Origin: an uncultured Acidimicrobiaceae bacterium
GTDB taxonomy: Bacteria > Actinomycetota > Acidimicrobiia > Acidimicrobiales > Ilumatobacteraceae
NCBI GenBank assembly: GCA_903919215.1
Contig: CAIXHI010000486.1
Coordinates: forward strand, 1-23,938
Direction: 5' to 3'
DNA length: 23,938 nt
Part shown: positions 22,818 through 23,938 of the stretch, in pieces
How the letters are laid out: the number at the start of each line of letters is the position of its first letter
Position numbering within the stretch: the first letter of the stretch is position 1
The notes under the pieces: model-generated
Databases searched by the model: none
Told to the model about the DNA's origin: nothing
What the model saw: only the letters and a program-made list of their open reading frames with translations
Translations under genes and position numbers: made by a program

Positions 22818-23030
22818 ATGAAGACCGAGATTCACCCCAAGTACACCGATGTCACCGTGCGCTGCTCCTGTGGCAGCACGTTCACCACCCGGTCCACCCG
22901 TGGCGGCGACCTCACCTTGGAACTCTGCAACGAGTGCCACCCGTTCTTCACGGGCAAGCAGAAGCTGGTCGACACCGGCGGACGCGTCGAGCGCTTCAAC
23001 AAGCGTTACGGCGAGCGCAAGGCCAAGTGA
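22818..23030 (+). CDS. rpmE: 50S ribosomal protein L31, zinc-binding form
   Basis: A 70-aa ribosomal protein beginning MKTEIHPKYTDVTVRCSCGS. Four cysteines (Cys16, Cys18, Cys37, Cys40, in CSC and CNEC) make it the zinc-ribbon C+ form. Organisms with Zur often keep a second, zinc-free L31 that is made under zinc shortage; none is in this window. The region HPFFTGKQKLVDTGGRVERF is highly typical. The order rho-rpmE is conserved in actinobacteria. It is followed by a strong intrinsic terminator rather than by prfA, which is the next gene in many relatives. Confidence 0.98.
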   Translation: MKTEIHPKYTDVTVRCSCGSTFTTRSTRGGDLTLELCNECHPFFTGKQKLVDTGGRVERFNKRYGERKAK

Positions 23031-23074
23031 CTCTGCTGCTCTGAACGGGCAGCCCTCCTCGACAATTCGTCGCT

Positions 23075-23111
23075 CCACCGCCCGGCCACACGGCCGGGCG
23101 GTGGTCGTTTT
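23075..23111 (+). terminator. Strong intrinsic terminator after rpmE
   Basis: CCACCGCCCGGCC (23075-23087) pairs perfectly with GGCCGGGCGGTGG (23092-23104), a 13-bp GC-rich stem with loop ACAC, followed by TCGTTTT. It lies 44 bp after the rpmE stop and ends the plus-strand block that begins near argS. Confidence 0.92.
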
Positions 23112-23199
23112 GACGGGATCCACACTCAACTCGCGCCCCGTAGTGGGCGATGACCCTCACAGGCTCGACGGGAGCCGGGTGTCGGGAGGAGAGCTACCG

Positions 23200-23938
23200 G
23201 TGGAGGCAACACATGCCGCGCATCTGCTGCGCCGTACCGAGTACGTGGTACGCCCGGAACGCCTCGCTGCGCTGTCGCAGCCGTCGGTCACCCGCGAGAA
23301 CGCGGTCGACGACATTCTGGCGGTGACCGTGCCGGTCGCGTTGCCGTCCTTCCTCGATCACGACATCGACGGCCAGGGCTACGACCAGTGGGTGTATGCG
23401 GTGCAGTGGTGGATCGACCGGATGTGCGACGCACCGCGACCGATGCTGGAGAAGATGACCTGGTTCTGGCACGGGCACTTCTGCAGCGGCTGGAACAAGG
23501 TCAACAGCGCCAAGGCGATGCTGACGCAGAACAAACTGTTCCGCGACTCGGCCTTCGGCAACTTCCGCACGCTCACGCAGACGATGGCCGTGCAGCCAGC
23601 GATGCTCTTCTATCTCGACAACCTCGACAACGTGAAGCGCTCACCGAACCAGAACTTTGCCCGAGAGCTGATGGAACTGTTCACGCTGGGTGTGGGCAAC
23701 TACACCGAGGACGATGTGACCGCGGCGGCGCGGGCCTGGACCGGGCACGGTATCGATTGGGACACGCTCGAGTACCGCTTCTGGCCAACTCGGCACGACA
23801 TCGGTACCAAGACGTTCATGGGCGTCACCCGCAACTGGAACGGGCCCGACATCATCAACTACCTACTGCAGGAGAACGCGACCAAGAAGTTGGTCGCCTG
23901 CAAGTTCCTCAGCAAGAAGCTGTGGGAGTTCTTCGCCC
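23200..23938 (+). CDS. DUF1800-family protein, 5' part (runs off the window)
   Basis: Reading from GTG 23200 gives 246 codons still open at the window end. The start is supported by the Shine-Dalgarno GGGAGGAGAG at 23184-23193; GTG 23179 and GTG 23143 are in-frame alternatives. Typical DUF1800 blocks are visible: HLLRRTEYVV (8-17), MLEKMTWFWHGHF (82-94), MLTQNKLFRDSAFGNFRTL (107-125), QPAMLFYLDN (132-141), PNQNFARELMELFTLGVGNYTEDDV (149-173, with Gln where Glu is usual), AARAWTGH and HDIGTKTFMG. The biochemical role of the family is unknown; members are usually large, often exported, and commonly paired with a DUF1501 gene, which would lie outside the window. No signal peptide is visible at this start. 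Confidence 0.88.
   Translation, partial: MEATHAAHLLRRTEYVVRPERLAALSQPSVTRENAVDDILAVTVPVALPSFLDHDIDGQGYDQWVYAVQWWIDRMCDAPRPMLEKMTWFWHGHFCSGWNKVNSAKAMLTQNKLFRDSAFGNFRTLTQTMAVQPAMLFYLDNLDNVKRSPNQNFARELMELFTLGVGNYTEDDVTAAARAWTGHGIDWDTLEYRFWPTRHDIGTKTFMGVTRNWNGPDIINYLLQENATKKLVACKFLSKKLWEFFA

Overview
This 23.9 kb window is GC-rich chromosomal DNA from an actinobacterium. The clearest sign is the core gene order tRNA-Arg / argS / lysA / hom / thrC / rho / rpmE. Rho carries a long charged N-terminal extension, many starts are GTG, and many gene junctions are 4-nt ATGA or GTGA overlaps. Protein style and gene order suggest a deep branch such as the Acidimicrobiia (Ilumatobacter-like). That placement is inference and was not tested by alignment.

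Layout: (1) 1-1791, metal homeostasis: a truncated zinc-ABC substrate-binding lipoprotein (minus) is divergent from a Fur-family regulator, probably Zur (plus), with a Zur-box-like palindrome between them; a convergent EfeU/FTR1 iron permease has an IdeR/DtxR-like site at its start. (2) 1832-5239, a translationally coupled minus-strand operon of a class-III aminotransferase, two SDR oxidoreductases and an Lrp/AsnC regulator, preceded by two 19-bp near-palindromes 31 bp apart. (3) 5247-12553, housekeeping: ftsB-like gene, enolase, an internally duplicated membrane protein on the opposite strand, then a minus-strand operon SulP transporter - SurA-like lipoprotein - TP-methylase/MazG fusion. (4) 12691-14922: a VOC protein, tRNA-Arg(CCG), SoxR and an L,D-transpeptidase-like lipoprotein. 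(5) 14942-23030, plus strand: argS, lysA, hom, thrC, rho, rpmE, closed by a strong intrinsic terminator. (6) 23200-end: the 5' part of a DUF1800 gene with a GTG start.

How the genes work together: lysA, hom and thrC serve the aspartate-family amino acid pathway, but thrB (homoserine kinase) is absent from its usual place between thrC and rho. That gap instead holds two identical 50-bp hairpin-forming repeats and the rho leader. Zur/ZnuA and EfeU govern zinc and iron entry. FtsB and the L,D-transpeptidase-like protein belong to the envelope and division machinery.

Most of the window is ordinary core genome. The points most worth a second look are the paired operators of the aminotransferase operon, the tandem 50-bp repeats at the missing thrB, the unassigned aminotransferase-SDR-SDR operon and the duplicated membrane protein. 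I saw no phage, IS element, CRISPR array or defence system.
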